DNA of 64,000 nt, from NCBI GenBank assembly GCA_050299435.1, contig JBNKVX010000010.1, positions 1-64,000 of the forward strand. The letters run 5' to 3'. This stretch comes from 1162T-S-0a-05 sp050299435 (lineage in GTDB: Bacteria > Pseudomonadota > Gammaproteobacteria > Pseudomonadales > Cellvibrionaceae). Made by a program: the position numbers and the translations under genes. This document shows, piece after piece, positions 34,957-42,569 of the stretch. Position 1 is the first letter of the stretch. Each line of letters begins with the position of its first letter. Below the pieces are notes generated by a model, which saw nothing but the letters and a program-made list of their open reading frames with translations, had not been told where the DNA came from and did not search any database.

Positions 34957-37863
34957 TTAGAACGAACCTCTTATCCCGAAGGTGTATGTTGCACCAGGGT
35001 AATAGATGTTGAAGGTATTGCCATCACTTTCGAACACTGTATGCAAAGGCTCGTTAGTGAGGTTGTAGGCATCAAAAGTCAGCGTCAAGTTGTAGTCTTC
35101 AAGTACCGGCAAGTTGTAGCTTGCAGAGAAGTCAACTTGTGTACGTGAAGGCGCCATCACAGGAGACCAGCCGCCACCCGCTTCACCTTCGTCAGTTTTG
35201 GTGTAAGTGACGCGTGTTTGGAAAGCATCATTTTCGTAGTAAGCAGTGAAGTTGAAAGAATCTGCTAATCCAAAAATTTCGCCGTCTTCGTCACTTGGGT
35301 TCTGGTCAATCTTGTTCATACTGGCGTTGAAACCAAGACCTTCAACAACAATATCCAAAGGTTGTACCCAGATCAGTTCCATACCATAGAGCTTGGTGAC
35401 ACCGTCGATATTGACATCCGTTACCACGTTGGTAACACAGTCTTCATCACTTGGGCCGCCGCAAGCGCTCAATGCATCTTGCTGGGTAGGTGATGGATCA
35501 CTCAAATCCACACCGTAGTTAGCCAACTCAAGGTATTGAACCTGCACGAAGTCTTGCTTGGTGAAACCGGTAATGTCTTTTTCATAATAGGTGAAACCTA
35601 CATAACCGAGATCGTCCTCATCAAAGTACCACTCACCACCGATATCGAAGTTAGTGGATTCGAAAGGTGCAAGGAAAGGGTTACCCGCTTGAACTTCGTC
35701 AATACCTGATCCATTCCACGCTGTTGTTGGGAACATGGAAGAAGGATTGGCGCGCGTAAAGCTGCGTGATGCACTCGCTCTCAGTTTGATAGAGTCAGAG
35801 GCATCGAAAACTGCGCTCAAGGAAGGCAATACCCGTGTGTAGTCAGCTGTGGTGGAAGCGGTCTCAACCACATTTGGCGTGTTACCATCATCATCAGCTA
35901 CTGCAACGGTCTGCTCTGTATCAACTAAACGTACACCGATATTGGTGCGAAGCGAGTGGCCCGCAATATCATTTTCGGTGTTAGCTTCAATATAAAAAGC
36001 AGTAATCTCTTCGCTGATATCACCAACCGTTTGACCAAATTGGTCACCAGTACCACTGCCCAAAGGATTAAAGGAGTTGTAGCCAACGTCCTCTTTCAAT
36101 GCAGCCCAATCGAAACTAATAATTCCGTCTACGCCTCGGTAACCACTGATACTAGAACCGAAATCCTGAATCGGAGAGTCTACAAGAACACTGGTAATAT
36201 TAGTTTCAAGTATTGAACCAGTGACGATGTCACCAAAACCAGCACCACTGTAGCCAGTCATGTCCGATTCGATTTTATCGAAGGCTAAACCAAACTTGAT
36301 ACCGTTTACGTCGGCATCTTCACCAAAGGAGAAGTCCAGATTAAACGAATCGGTTGCAGTATCACGGGCACCGCGTTGAAAACGGAAAGCACCCGCAGAG
36401 ACTTCTGAACCCATAATCGGGCTAGGACCTGCTTCGTAGGTCCAGCCGGGAGTGACTTCGTCGATGGGTACATCAGTTTCAAAAATTGGGAACTTGGCGT
36501 TGTAGTCGAAATAGGCTCTTCCAGCAGGGCCGTACGCAAACACGTAGGGTTCGTCACGAGAAAAGTCAGACTCGGTTCTGGATATAGAAGCATCCATCCT
36601 AAATACGTCCGAAATGTTCCACGACATGCTTGGCATGATGGCCAGGTAATCCAATTCTTCATCATAGAGACGTGAACCTACCCAGGCACGATGATTCCAA
36701 AAAGTACCGCTGGAAATGACATCATCTTGTCCAAGCGTTATATTTTCTGGCAACCATTCAAGGCCGAACTGGAGGTAGTTTCGACGATAAATTGCGTTAA
36801 ATTCATTGCGTAAAAAGTTTCTGTCCGCTTGAGAATAAAGCATGTCGAGATTAAACGACACATCGTCACTTGCGTTAAATTCAACAGCAAAAATTGCAGA
36901 TGTAGTGTCACGGTCACCAAAGGTGTACATCGGGCGTCCGATGTAGGGTAGGGTGAAATTATCAAGTTGTGTGTCAGACAAGCCAGAAACAGTATTGATA
37001 TTAAGCGCATCGCCTGCAGTTAAGCCGTTGGCTGCAGCGTAGTCTGGCGTAGCATAAGTCGCGAAGTGGAAAGTGTTAGGCGAAGTGCTGCCCGCAACAC
37101 AATCTCGGGTGTTCACATCAACCCACTCAACAGCACAACCGGCTTGGTAGTTACCGATCGTTTCCCAACCGTCAACGCGAGTTTCAGAATTCCGGATAAC
37201 AACCCCACCCATTACGCCCCAAGTGTCGTCGGAATATCCACCGAGGAAAGAGAGGCGCGGACTGGTGCTGCCACTCATTTCGTTATAGGCACCTTCCACA
37301 CCGAAGCGGAAATTAGCGCCTTCGCCCAAGTCAGAGGCGCGCAAAGTACGCATGTTCACGTAACCTGAAACACCACCTTCAACCTGGTCTGAGGTCGTTG
37401 TTTTGTTCACAGCCAGAGAGCTAAATAGCTCGGGTGGGAACATGTCCAGGTCAACGTGACGACCACGTGCACCGGAGCCCATGCTACCGTCTGATGCAAC
37501 AGCGATGGAGTTGCCGTTCATAACAACTTTAGTAAAGGAAGAACCGAGCCCCCGTACAGTGATTTGTTGACCTTCACCTGTTACCTCACGGCTAATTTTT
37601 ACACCCGGAATACGGCTGAGTGATTCTGCAAGGTTTTGGCTAGGCATCTTACCGATATCATCGGCAAATACTTCATCGCTAAAACCTACAGAGTTTCTTT
37701 TTGCGTTGGTAGAAGTTAATAGACTGCCACGGTAACCCGTAACAACAACTTCTTCCTTGATGGCATCTTCTGAGTTGTCTTGAGCAATCGCTGAAGAAGC
37801 AGCAGCGACACACAAGCTCAGCAAGCCAACTTTAGAAAGTTTGAATGAGCGTGCTTTGGACAT
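34957..37863 (-). CDS. TonB-dependent receptor (Xanthomonas/carbohydrate-type)
   Basis: A 968-residue outer-membrane receptor. It has a signal peptide (about 1-27, ending SSAIAQ), a TonB-box-like EEVVVTGYRGSL near 35-46, a plug with 'MPSQNLAESLSRIPGVKI', 'GQQITVRGLGSSFTKVVMNG' and a 22-strand barrel ending in F (GIRGSF). The type is the long TIGR01782-like family, often for plant or algal oligosaccharides. No polysaccharide-degrading genes lie nearby, so substrate is unknown. A strong ribosome site (AGGAGGACAAA) precedes the ATG. The GntR gene at 38055 lies just upstream, and two candidate operators sit in the promoter. Confidence 0.93.
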   Translation of the reverse strand: MSKARSFKLSKVGLLSLCVAAASSAIAQDNSEDAIKEEVVVTGYRGSLLTSTNAKRNSVGFSDEVFADDIGKMPSQNLAESLSRIPGVKISREVTGEGQQITVRGLGSSFTKVVMNGNSIAVASDGSMGSGARGRHVDLDMFPPELFSSLAVNKTTTSDQVEGGVSGYVNMRTLRASDLGEGANFRFGVEGAYNEMSGSTSPRLSFLGGYSDDTWGVMGGVVIRNSETRVDGWETIGNYQAGCAVEWVDVNTRDCVAGSTSPNTFHFATYATPDYAAANGLTAGDALNINTVSGLSDTQLDNFTLPYIGRPMYTFGDRDTTSAIFAVEFNASDDVSFNLDMLYSQADRNFLRNEFNAIYRRNYLQFGLEWLPENITLGQDDVISSGTFWNHRAWVGSRLYDEELDYLAIMPSMSWNISDVFRMDASISRTESDFSRDEPYVFAYGPAGRAYFDYNAKFPIFETDVPIDEVTPGWTYEAGPSPIMGSEVSAGAFRFQRGARDTATDSFNLDFSFGEDADVNGIKFGLAFDKIESDMTGYSGAGFGDIVTGSILETNITSVLVDSPIQDFGSSISGYRGVDGIISFDWAALKEDVGYNSFNPLGSGTGDQFGQTVGDISEEITAFYIEANTENDIAGHSLRTNIGVRLVDTEQTVAVADDDGNTPNVVETASTTADYTRVLPSLSAVFDASDSIKLRASASRSFTRANPSSMFPTTAWNGSGIDEVQAGNPFLAPFESTNFDIGGEWYFDEDDLGYVGFTYYEKDITGFTKQDFVQVQYLELANYGVDLSDPSPTQQDALSACGGPSDEDCVTNVVTDVNIDGVTKLYGMELIWVQPLDIVVEGLGFNASMNKIDQNPSDEDGEIFGLADSFNFTAYYENDAFQTRVTYTKTDEGEAGGGWSPVMAPSRTQVDFSASYNLPVLEDYNLTLTFDAYNLTNEPLHTVFESDGNTFNIYYPGATYTFGIRGSF

Positions 37864-37936
37864 TTTGTCCTCCTAAGGAATACTTTTTATAGTTTGAATT
37901 CTGATTTAGGGGTGGCCCTTTATCAGCGGAACTTGA

Positions 37937-37977
37937 TTGTGCACAAGAACGGTAATCGACTACTGCACATGTATACA
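37937..37977 (-). promoter_or_regulatory. paired GntR-like operators upstream of the receptor gene
   Basis: TTGTGCACAA (37937-37946, perfect palindrome) and ATGTATACAA (37968-37977) lie with centres 32 bases apart, about three helical turns. Both fit a GT-N2-AC core typical of GntR-family sites. Each is followed by GAAC. They sit 74-115 bases before the receptor start codon. Confidence 0.5.
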
Positions 37978-38054
37978 AGAACATACGGCATGCTAAATCG
38001 CCTGCTGTACCCTGTCAACAGCCAGTTGAATACAAGTGTTTTAGTTGGTGGGGA

Positions 38055-38759
38055 TTATTCTGAAAAGTACTCAGGATGGTTTTCTGGCACAAGTTCAAGG
38101 GCATTAAAAACTTCTTGCATATGCCTTTGCATGGCCAAGCGAGCCAAATTGGGATCTCGTGTCTTGATGGCGTCTAAAATAGCCTTGTGTTGTTGCAGTA
38201 TTACGTCGTATTGACCTCGAATTTCCTTCAGGCTGAGGGTGCGAACCCGGTCCATATGACTTTTTTCGGCTTCAATTAAAAAACCCAATTTTGGGAACTG
38301 GGTCTTATCAGCCAATGTGAGGTGGAATTTATCGTCCAATGACTGAAAACGCATCGGCTGGTGTTCCGCAGCGGCAATTTCCTGCTCTCTAATAATGGCT
38401 TCGCACTCTGCAATGAAGCTGTCATCAGCAATTTCTGCGAGCTTGGCGACAACTGCTAATTCCAAGGCCTCGCGGATAAACCGTGCTTCGAGAATTTTAG
38501 GCATGCTCAAGTGGGTGACGAAGGTTCCGCGCTGGGGTCTAACCTCAACGAAACCCATGCTGGAAAGTTTAAACAGGGCTTCGCGAACAGGTGTGCGGCT
38601 CACTCCAAATTTGTCTGCCAAGCTGGTTTCCGAAATCATCATGCCCGGCTCCAGCTCCAAAGAAACTATTTCATCCCTTAAATGCTCAAAGATCTGATTG
38701 GGAACCGACCTATCGTATTGGAGGGGCTTGGGGATCTTGTTGGCTTTCGGATTGTTCAT
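38055..38759 (-). CDS. GntR-family regulator, FadR/FCD subfamily
   Basis: A 234-residue repressor-type protein. The N-terminal winged helix (about 15-80) shows 'IFEHLRDEIVSLELEPGMMISETSLADKFGVSRTPVREALFKL', the GntR pattern. The C-terminal helical FCD domain (about 90-215) has 'RFIREALELAVV', D and H metal-ligand positions in 'FHLTLADKTQFP' and 'HKAILDAIKTRDPNLARLAMQRHM'. FCD proteins bind organic acids or sugar acids. It lies immediately upstream of, and in line with, the TonB receptor, so regulation of that gene is likely but not shown. Confidence 0.9.
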   Translation of the reverse strand: MNNPKANKIPKPLQYDRSVPNQIFEHLRDEIVSLELEPGMMISETSLADKFGVSRTPVREALFKLSSMGFVEVRPQRGTFVTHLSMPKILEARFIREALELAVVAKLAEIADDSFIAECEAIIREQEIAAAEHQPMRFQSLDDKFHLTLADKTQFPKLGFLIEAEKSHMDRVRTLSLKEIRGQYDVILQQHKAILDAIKTRDPNLARLAMQRHMQEVFNALELVPENHPEYFSE

Positions 38760-38846
38760 TATGGCTTACTTTATACTTGAAATTGCTCTTCTTCCGAGCT
38801 GGAAAGATAGAGCATATCTAGCAATTTGGAAAGCCCTGAAGGTCAT

Positions 38847-38867
38847 GAGCCGGCTTATAGCCGACTC
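38847..38867 (-). terminator. possible rpsT transcription end (hairpin without T-tract)
   Basis: GAGCCGGCT / AGCCGACTC (9 bp with one wobble) with a 3-base loop lies 16 bases after the rpsT stop on the minus strand. No T-run follows, so it may be a weak or Rho-assisted end. Confidence 0.4.
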
Positions 38868-38882
38868 AAAGGTACAAAATGA

Positions 38883-39149
38883 TTATGCTGCGAGGGCTTT
38901 TATTTGAGCATTAAGCCGGCTTTTATGGCGAGCTGCCTTATTTTTATGAATGATGCCCTTGTCCGCAATTCGGTCAATAACCGGAACTGCTGCCGAATAG
39001 GCTGCTTTTGCTGCTTCGGCGTCACCCGCTTCGATGGCAGCGACCACTTTCTTAATACAAGTGCGAACCATGGAGCGAAGACTGGCATTGTGCTTGCGCG
39101 CCTTGTCATTTTGGCGTGCGCGTTTTTTTGCTTGAGGTGTATTTGCCAC
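38883..39149 (-). CDS. rpsT: 30S ribosomal protein S20
   Basis: An 88-residue basic helical protein starting MANTPQAKKRARQNDKARKH, the S20 signature, with the family's usual length. S20 binds 16S rRNA early in 30S assembly and represses its own translation. The gene is single, with a good sigma-70 promoter 65 to 92 bases upstream and GGAGC before the ATG. Confidence 0.98.
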   Translation of the reverse strand: MANTPQAKKRARQNDKARKHNASLRSMVRTCIKKVVAAIEAGDAEAAKAAYSAAVPVIDRIADKGIIHKNKAARHKSRLNAQIKALAA

Positions 39150-39213
39150 CGCGGGGCTCCTAATCTAAAACTGTTTATTCAAAATGTCGGCCTAGCCAAC
39201 TTTGGGACGCGGT

Positions 39214-39241
39214 ATTATCCGTATTTGCTTGCCAAAGTCAA
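39214..39241 (-). promoter_or_regulatory. sigma-70 promoter of rpsT
   Basis: On the minus strand TTGACT (39241-39236), a 16-base spacer and GATAAT (39219-39214) form a near-consensus promoter. The start point would be about 39207, giving a leader of about 58 bases. Confidence 0.6.
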
Positions 39242-39293
39242 TAAGGCTCGGGGCTTTAAGCACAAAGTAAGGCGGAGTCCAAGGTAGATAAAA

Positions 39294-40187
39294 CTACTTG
39301 CTTAGCGCCGAAACAAACAATTTAATTAAAACTTCAATATTGTGAACACCTGAATAATTTGGCCGCGTGATAAAGGCAAAACTCCGATGAGGCCCGGATT
39401 CGGCCAGAGGAATGGCTTTCAATTCTTTGTTTCCTCCAATTAATTGCATAGCTCCAAGTTCCGGTACAAGCGTGACTCCCATTTTGCCAGCCACCATTTG
39501 CACCAGGGTATAGAGGCTGGTTCCCGCCAAATTGTGGTTGATCGAGTGAGGGGCGAGTTTACAGGCGGCGAGGGCATGATCTTTCAAGCAATGGCCTTCT
39601 TCCAGCAGCAGCAGTTGAGCGGATTGCAATTGGTGATTTTCGATCTGCTTATTTTGGGCGATTGCATCCTCTTTGTTGGCAACCACTAGAAAATTCTCCT
39701 GCCAAAACTTAAATGCCAATAAGCCTTGCAAATCAAAAGGCAATGCGAGAATTGCAGTATCAATATCACCACGACGGACCTTATCCAGCAGAACTTGGGA
39801 TTGTGCTTCGATAATAGTGAGCTTGAAATCGGGGTATTCTGAGCGAACTGAGGGTAATACGCGGGGTAGCAAATACGGCCCGATTGTTGGAATCACACCC
39901 AGAGTCAATGGTGTGCTAAGGGCGTCTTTTTGTGTTTTTGCAAACAAGTAGAGCGCGTCCGCCTCGTTTTTGATCCGTCTTGCTCTATTGAGAACTTCTT
40001 TTCCCAAGGCAGTGACAAGCACTTTTTTATTGTCTCGCTCGAAGATTTGCACTTTTAAATGGCTTTCCAATTCGCTTATTGCCGTGCTCAGTGCGGACTG
40101 GGATATAGCGCAACGTTCAGCGGCCTGTCTGAAGTGCAGGGTCTCCTCGACCGTTAGTGCATAAGTTAGTTGCTTGAGTGAAATCAT
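39294..40187 (-). CDS. oxyR: LysR-type peroxide regulator OxyR
   Basis: A 297-residue regulator. The N-terminal winged helix (1-60) reads 'LKQLTYALTVEETLHFRQAAERCAISQSALSTAI'. The effector domain has the redox pair in 'LLEEGHCLKDHALAAC', whose two cysteines nine residues apart match OxyR Cys199 and Cys208, which form a disulfide on peroxide exposure. It is divergent from ahpC-ahpF, its classic targets, and an 11-bp inverted repeat lies in the shared 138-base region. No tRNA or other gene intervenes. Confidence 0.95.
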   Translation of the reverse strand: MISLKQLTYALTVEETLHFRQAAERCAISQSALSTAISELESHLKVQIFERDNKKVLVTALGKEVLNRARRIKNEADALYLFAKTQKDALSTPLTLGVIPTIGPYLLPRVLPSVRSEYPDFKLTIIEAQSQVLLDKVRRGDIDTAILALPFDLQGLLAFKFWQENFLVVANKEDAIAQNKQIENHQLQSAQLLLLEEGHCLKDHALAACKLAPHSINHNLAGTSLYTLVQMVAGKMGVTLVPELGAMQLIGGNKELKAIPLAESGPHRSFAFITRPNYSGVHNIEVLIKLFVSALSK

Positions 40188-40192
40188 ATTTG

Positions 40193-40239
40193 ATCTATTA
40201 AATAGAATAATAAGATAGATTTTATTTGATTTAATAGAT
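40193..40239. promoter_or_regulatory. inverted repeat in the oxyR-ahpC intergenic region (candidate OxyR site)
   Basis: ATCTATTAAAT (40193-40203) and its exact reverse complement ATTTAATAGAT (40229-40239) flank an AT-rich 25-base spacer with two further ATAG elements. OxyR recognises several ATAG/CTAT elements spread over about 45 bases, and this arrangement lies 6 bases from the oxyR start and upstream of ahpC. Spacing is not ideal, so this is a candidate. Confidence 0.5.
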
Positions 40240-40325
40240 TAATGCCAGCCGTTAATCTTAAGGCGAATTTGAAAGCAAAGCTTGCTTTGCTCAACCCACC
40301 CCAAGATTTAAAAGGAAGGCAAATT

Positions 40326-40889
40326 ATGGCGAAAATTAATCAATCAATTCCTGATTTTAAGGCTCAGGCTTATCACAACGGCGAATTCAAGGAAATCACC
40401 TCTGAAGATGTGAAAGGGCACTGGTCTATTTTCCTGTTTTACCCGGCAGACTTTACTTTTGTTTGTCCAACAGAGCTGGAAGACATGGCTAAGTATTACG
40501 ATGAGCTGCAGTCCTTGGGCGTAGAGGTGTATTCGGTTTCGACTGACACCCATTTCACGCACAAGGCCTGGCATGATCACAGTCCAGCCATCAGCAAAAT
40601 CAAATACCCCATGATCGGAGATCCAACCGGAGTTATCACTCGCGGTTTTGATGTGATGATTGAAGAAGAAGCCCTGGCCCTACGCGGAACCTTTCTCGCC
40701 GATCCTGATGGCATCATCAAAGTGGCAGAAATACACGACCTTGGCATTGGCCGATCCGCCAAAGACATGGTGCGTAAAGTGAAAGCGGCTCAATACGTTG
40801 CGACACATGACGGTGAAGTATGTCCTGCGGCATGGGAAGCGGGAGAAAAAACCTTGACGCCAAGTTTGGATCTGGTCGGAAAAATTTAA
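40326..40889 (+). CDS. ahpC: alkyl hydroperoxide reductase subunit C (peroxiredoxin)
   Basis: A 187-residue 2-Cys peroxiredoxin that reduces peroxides. The peroxidatic cysteine is in 'PADFTFVCPTELEDMA' (about 48) and the resolving cysteine in EVCPAAW near the end. An open frame reaches back to 40242, but the ATG at 40326 follows an AAAGGAAGG site and is the family start. ahpF follows after 78 bases, and oxyR is divergent. Subunit F recycles it with NADH. Confidence 0.98.
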   Translation: MAKINQSIPDFKAQAYHNGEFKEITSEDVKGHWSIFLFYPADFTFVCPTELEDMAKYYDELQSLGVEVYSVSTDTHFTHKAWHDHSPAISKIKYPMIGDPTGVITRGFDVMIEEEALALRGTFLADPDGIIKVAEIHDLGIGRSAKDMVRKVKAAQYVATHDGEVCPAAWEAGEKTLTPSLDLVGKI

Positions 40890-40967
40890 ATGGACGGAAA
40901 TCTGAGCCTGGGAAAATAACAGGCTCAGTCTCTTTCAATCACGTGAAGCAAGTACTTAGGAATGACA

Positions 40968-42521
40968 ATGTTAGATCAATCAATTTTAAATCAGCTTGAG
41001 TCTTACACAGCCAATATGGAAAAGCATGTTGCTTTGGTTGTGAACAAGGATAGTCATCCCCAAAAAGATGAGCTCTTAGCCTTCCTGGAATCGTTTGTCA
41101 CGGTATCTGATAAACTTTCTCTGGAAATAAAGGACGCTCCGGAACTAAACAGTCCTATCAGTTTTCTCCTGGAAGTGGATGGCGAGCAAAATGGTATTCA
41201 GTTTTCTGGTATTCCCGGCGGGCATGAATTTAGCTCTCTCGTGTTAGCAGTGCTGCATTCGTCGGGTACACCGCCGAAATTAGATGATTCCATTACGCAA
41301 GTGATCGAAAGGATTAACGAAACTTTAAAATTTGAAGTTTTCGTTAGCTTGAGTTGTCACAATTGCCCTGATGTTGTGCAGTCGCTCAATCAATTTGCCA
41401 CCTTAAATCCAAATATCACAAGTGAAATGATAGATGGCGGTTTGTTTCCAGAATTAATCGAAGCAAGAAATATTCAGGGTGTGCCAACAGTCTTTTTAAA
41501 CGGCAAGCTCTTTGCAAATGGAAAAATTGACACTGCAACAATACTGCAAAAGCTGTTTGAGTTTTACCCTGAAGCTAAAAGCCATGCTGAAAAAAAAGCG
41601 CGCCTGCCAGTACAAGATGTTTGCGTTATCGGAGGTGGACCAGCAGGTGTTGCATCTGCAATTTATTCAGCACGTAAAGGTTTGAAAGTGACTTTGATTG
41701 CTGATCGAATTGGAGGGCAGGTTAAAGACACGATGGGTATTGAAAATCTGATCTCTGTTAAATCGACAACCGGTCCGGAATTGAGTGCGGCCTTACTTGC
41801 GCATTTGCAAGAATATGATGTTACTGTCAAAGAACACTTGCGAGTTGATGAGCTTAAAAAAGGAAAAATTAAAACTCTGGTTTTATCTTCGGGCGAATGT
41901 ATTGAGACCAAAACTGTCATTGTTGCAACTGGCGCAAAATGGCGCGAACTCGGCGTGCCGGGTGAAAAGGAAAATATTGGGAATGGTGTGGCCTATTGTC
42001 CGCATTGTGATGGTCCTTTCTTTAAGGGAAAAGACGTTGCAGTGATTGGCGGAGGTAATTCCGGAATAGAAGCTGCTTTGGATTTGTCCGGGATAGTTAA
42101 TTCAGTCACTGTTTTCGAATTTCTGCCGGAGCTTAAGGCAGACAAAGTCCTGGTGGAAAAAGCGGAGTCCAAAAATAATATTCGAATTCTGAAAAATGTT
42201 GCTACTTCGCAAATTATTGCTGAATCTGGAAAGGTTAGGGCAATTGAATATCAAGATAGAGAGTCATATGAATTGCTAACTCAAGATCTAAACGGTGTAT
42301 TTGTACAAATTGGCTTGGTTCCCAATAGCGGATTTTTAGAAGGAGTAGTCGAGCGCAGCAAGTTTGGAGAGGTTGTAATAAATGAGCGCTGTGAAACCAG
42401 TGAAGAAGGAATATTTGCCTGTGGTGATGTGACGACTGTGCCTTACAAACAAATTGTTATTGCGATGGGTGAAGGCTCGAAAGCGGCCTTATCCGCATTT
42501 GATTATTTATTGAAGGCTTGA
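40968..42521 (+). CDS. ahpF: alkyl hydroperoxide reductase subunit F
   Basis: A 517-residue flavoprotein that passes electrons from NADH to AhpC. The N-terminal thioredoxin-like domains carry SCHNCPDVV (CxxC). The thioredoxin-reductase-like part has FAD motif GGGPAGVASA, NAD motif GGGNSGIEAA and active site CPHCDG. The C-terminal 'EGIFACGDVTTVPYKQI' is the FAD end motif. ATG at 40968 lies six bases after AGGA; the ATG at 40962 has none. The gene ends at a strong terminator. Confidence 0.97.
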   Translation: MLDQSILNQLESYTANMEKHVALVVNKDSHPQKDELLAFLESFVTVSDKLSLEIKDAPELNSPISFLLEVDGEQNGIQFSGIPGGHEFSSLVLAVLHSSGTPPKLDDSITQVIERINETLKFEVFVSLSCHNCPDVVQSLNQFATLNPNITSEMIDGGLFPELIEARNIQGVPTVFLNGKLFANGKIDTATILQKLFEFYPEAKSHAEKKARLPVQDVCVIGGGPAGVASAIYSARKGLKVTLIADRIGGQVKDTMGIENLISVKSTTGPELSAALLAHLQEYDVTVKEHLRVDELKKGKIKTLVLSSGECIETKTVIVATGAKWRELGVPGEKENIGNGVAYCPHCDGPFFKGKDVAVIGGGNSGIEAALDLSGIVNSVTVFEFLPELKADKVLVEKAESKNNIRILKNVATSQIIAESGKVRAIEYQDRESYELLTQDLNGVFVQIGLVPNSGFLEGVVERSKFGEVVINERCETSEEGIFACGDVTTVPYKQIVIAMGEGSKAALSAFDYLLKA

Positions 42522-42538
42522 TTTTTAAAATGCTAATT

Positions 42539-42569
42539 AAAACCGGAGGCTAGGACTTCGGTTTTTTTT
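42539..42569 (+). terminator. intrinsic terminator of ahpCF
   Basis: A 10-bp stem AAAACCGGAG / CTTCGGTTTT (one G-T pair) with loop GCTAGGA and eight T residues. It lies between the convergent ahpF and kinase genes and overlaps the kinase stop. Confidence 0.88.
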
